From: Strigamia acuminata
Lineage: Eukaryota; Arthropoda; Chilopoda; Geophilomorpha; Linotaeniidae
DNA: 64,000 bases
Reading direction: 5' to 3'
NCBI GenBank assembly: GCA_949358305.1
Contig: CASHSZ010000029.1
Coordinates: 62,001-126,000 of the forward strand
A model generated the notes under the pieces. The model made no database searches and was not told the origin of the DNA. It worked only from the letters and a program-made list of their open reading frames with translations. A program made the position numbers and the translations under genes. Each line of letters starts with the position of its first letter. The stretch's first letter is position 1. Positions 63,401 through 64,000 of this stretch are shown here, piece by piece.

Positions 63401-64000
63401 AAGGCTTCTACTAAGGTTTAAACACTATTTCTGAACATTCAGAGACATTGGTCTTGTGGTGTTTGTGCTAAGTCAACTGTGATGAGATCAAAAGTCTATT
63501 CTCCCAAATCATCAGTTGGATGTTTCTAAAACTTACATTGGAGCTTTCTACTAAGGTTTAAACACTATTTCTGAACATTCAGAAAACATTGGTCTTATGG
63601 TGTTTGTGCTAAGTCAACTGTGATGAGATCAAAAGTCTATTCTCCCAAATCATCGGTTGGATGTTTCTAAAACTTACATTGGAGCCTTCTACTAAGGTTT
63701 AAACACTATTTCTGAACATTCAGAGACATTGGTCTTGTGGTGTTTGTGCTAAGTCAACTGTGATGAGATCAAAAGTCTATTCTCCCAAATCATTGGTTGG
63801 ATGTTTCTAAAACTTACATTGGAGTCTTCTACTAAGGTTTAAACACTATTTCTGAACATTCAGAGACATTGGTCTTGTGGTGTTTGTGCTAAGTCAACTG
63901 TGATGAGATCAAAAGTCTATTCTCCCAAATCATCGGTTGAATGTTTCTAAAACTTACATTGGAGCCTTCTACTAAGGTTTAAACACTATTTCTGAACATT
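60466..64000 (+). repeat. Segment duplicated from around the transposon (about 47.2 kb away), uninterrupted
   Basis: 60466-60605 is the empty-site paralogue of 4564-4587 plus 13244-13359. Marks then follow 13360-16894 at +47246 (TTCAAAC 14035/61281; CAGAAAAC 14781/62027) and, after loss of one monomer near 62.1 kb, at +47106 (CAGTTGG 16407/63513). It runs off the window. Confidence 0.88.

Larger units (their letters stand above)
13244..64000 (+). repeat. Satellite array, right segment (continues past window end)
   Basis: About 50.8 kb of uninterrupted A (140 bp) and B (147 bp) monomers in a single orientation, roughly 356 copies by length. I found no genes, RNA genes or other insertions. Monomers are nearly identical apart from shared SNPs, so the array was homogenised recently. 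Sub-blocks with distinct higher-order structure are listed separately. Confidence 0.97.

Noticed and set aside
1136-64000. CENP-B box in the satellite
   Set aside because: No TTCG...CGGG-type match was seen in either monomer type, so a centromeric role rests on array structure alone.

Overview
The window is animal (metazoan) nuclear DNA. There are no bacterial-type operons. The only intact gene is the gag-pol gene of a BEL/Pao LTR retrotransposon, a family known only from metazoans. Almost everything else is one long, AT-rich tandem satellite, all in one orientation. I cannot name the species.

Layout. (1) 1-1135: non-coding DNA that I read as the 3' part of a diverged BEL-type LTR. Its last ~230 bp keep the same landmarks at the same spacing as the LTR of the intact element, and it ends in GCAACA exactly where the satellite starts. 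(2) 1136-4587: 24 complete satellite monomers plus 24 bp of the next. (3) 4588-13239: a complete 8652-bp BEL/Pao element with two LTRs of 1271 bp that look identical, a 4-bp target duplication (TTTG), a tRNA-His-like primer site, an 804-bp leader and one uninterrupted 1751-codon gag-pol frame (zinc knuckles, protease, RT, RNase H, integrase, C-terminal domain). There is no env. (4) 13240-64000: the same satellite continues past the end of the window, about 356 more monomers (estimated from length).

The satellite monomer has a backbone of about 92 bp carrying one of two unrelated-looking cassettes. Type A is 140 bp (48-bp cassette). Type B is 147 bp (55-bp cassette with an A/T tract). The order of A and B, plus private SNPs, acts as a barcode that shows layered higher-order repeats: a 2416-bp 17-mer duplicated in tandem (15.9-20.7 kb), 5271/5411-bp units of 37/38 monomers (24.3-37.8 kb), a 1988-bp 14-mer (37.8-46.6 kb, one copy with an internal 574-bp deletion), 714-bp 5-mers of two kinds (BBAAA and BABAA, the latter as 1428-bp dimers), and a duplication of 2849-bp period whose crossover point is preserved as a hybrid A/B monomer at 58324-58463. 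Long-range copies lie 24,332 bp and about 47.2 kb apart.

History. The copy at 60466-64000 contains the uninterrupted version of the monomer into which the BEL element inserted, so this window holds both the filled and the empty site. The insertion therefore most simply postdates the duplication of that segment. The element works as one unit: LTR promoter and poly(A) site, tRNA-primed reverse transcription by its own RT/RNase H, and integration by its own integrase.
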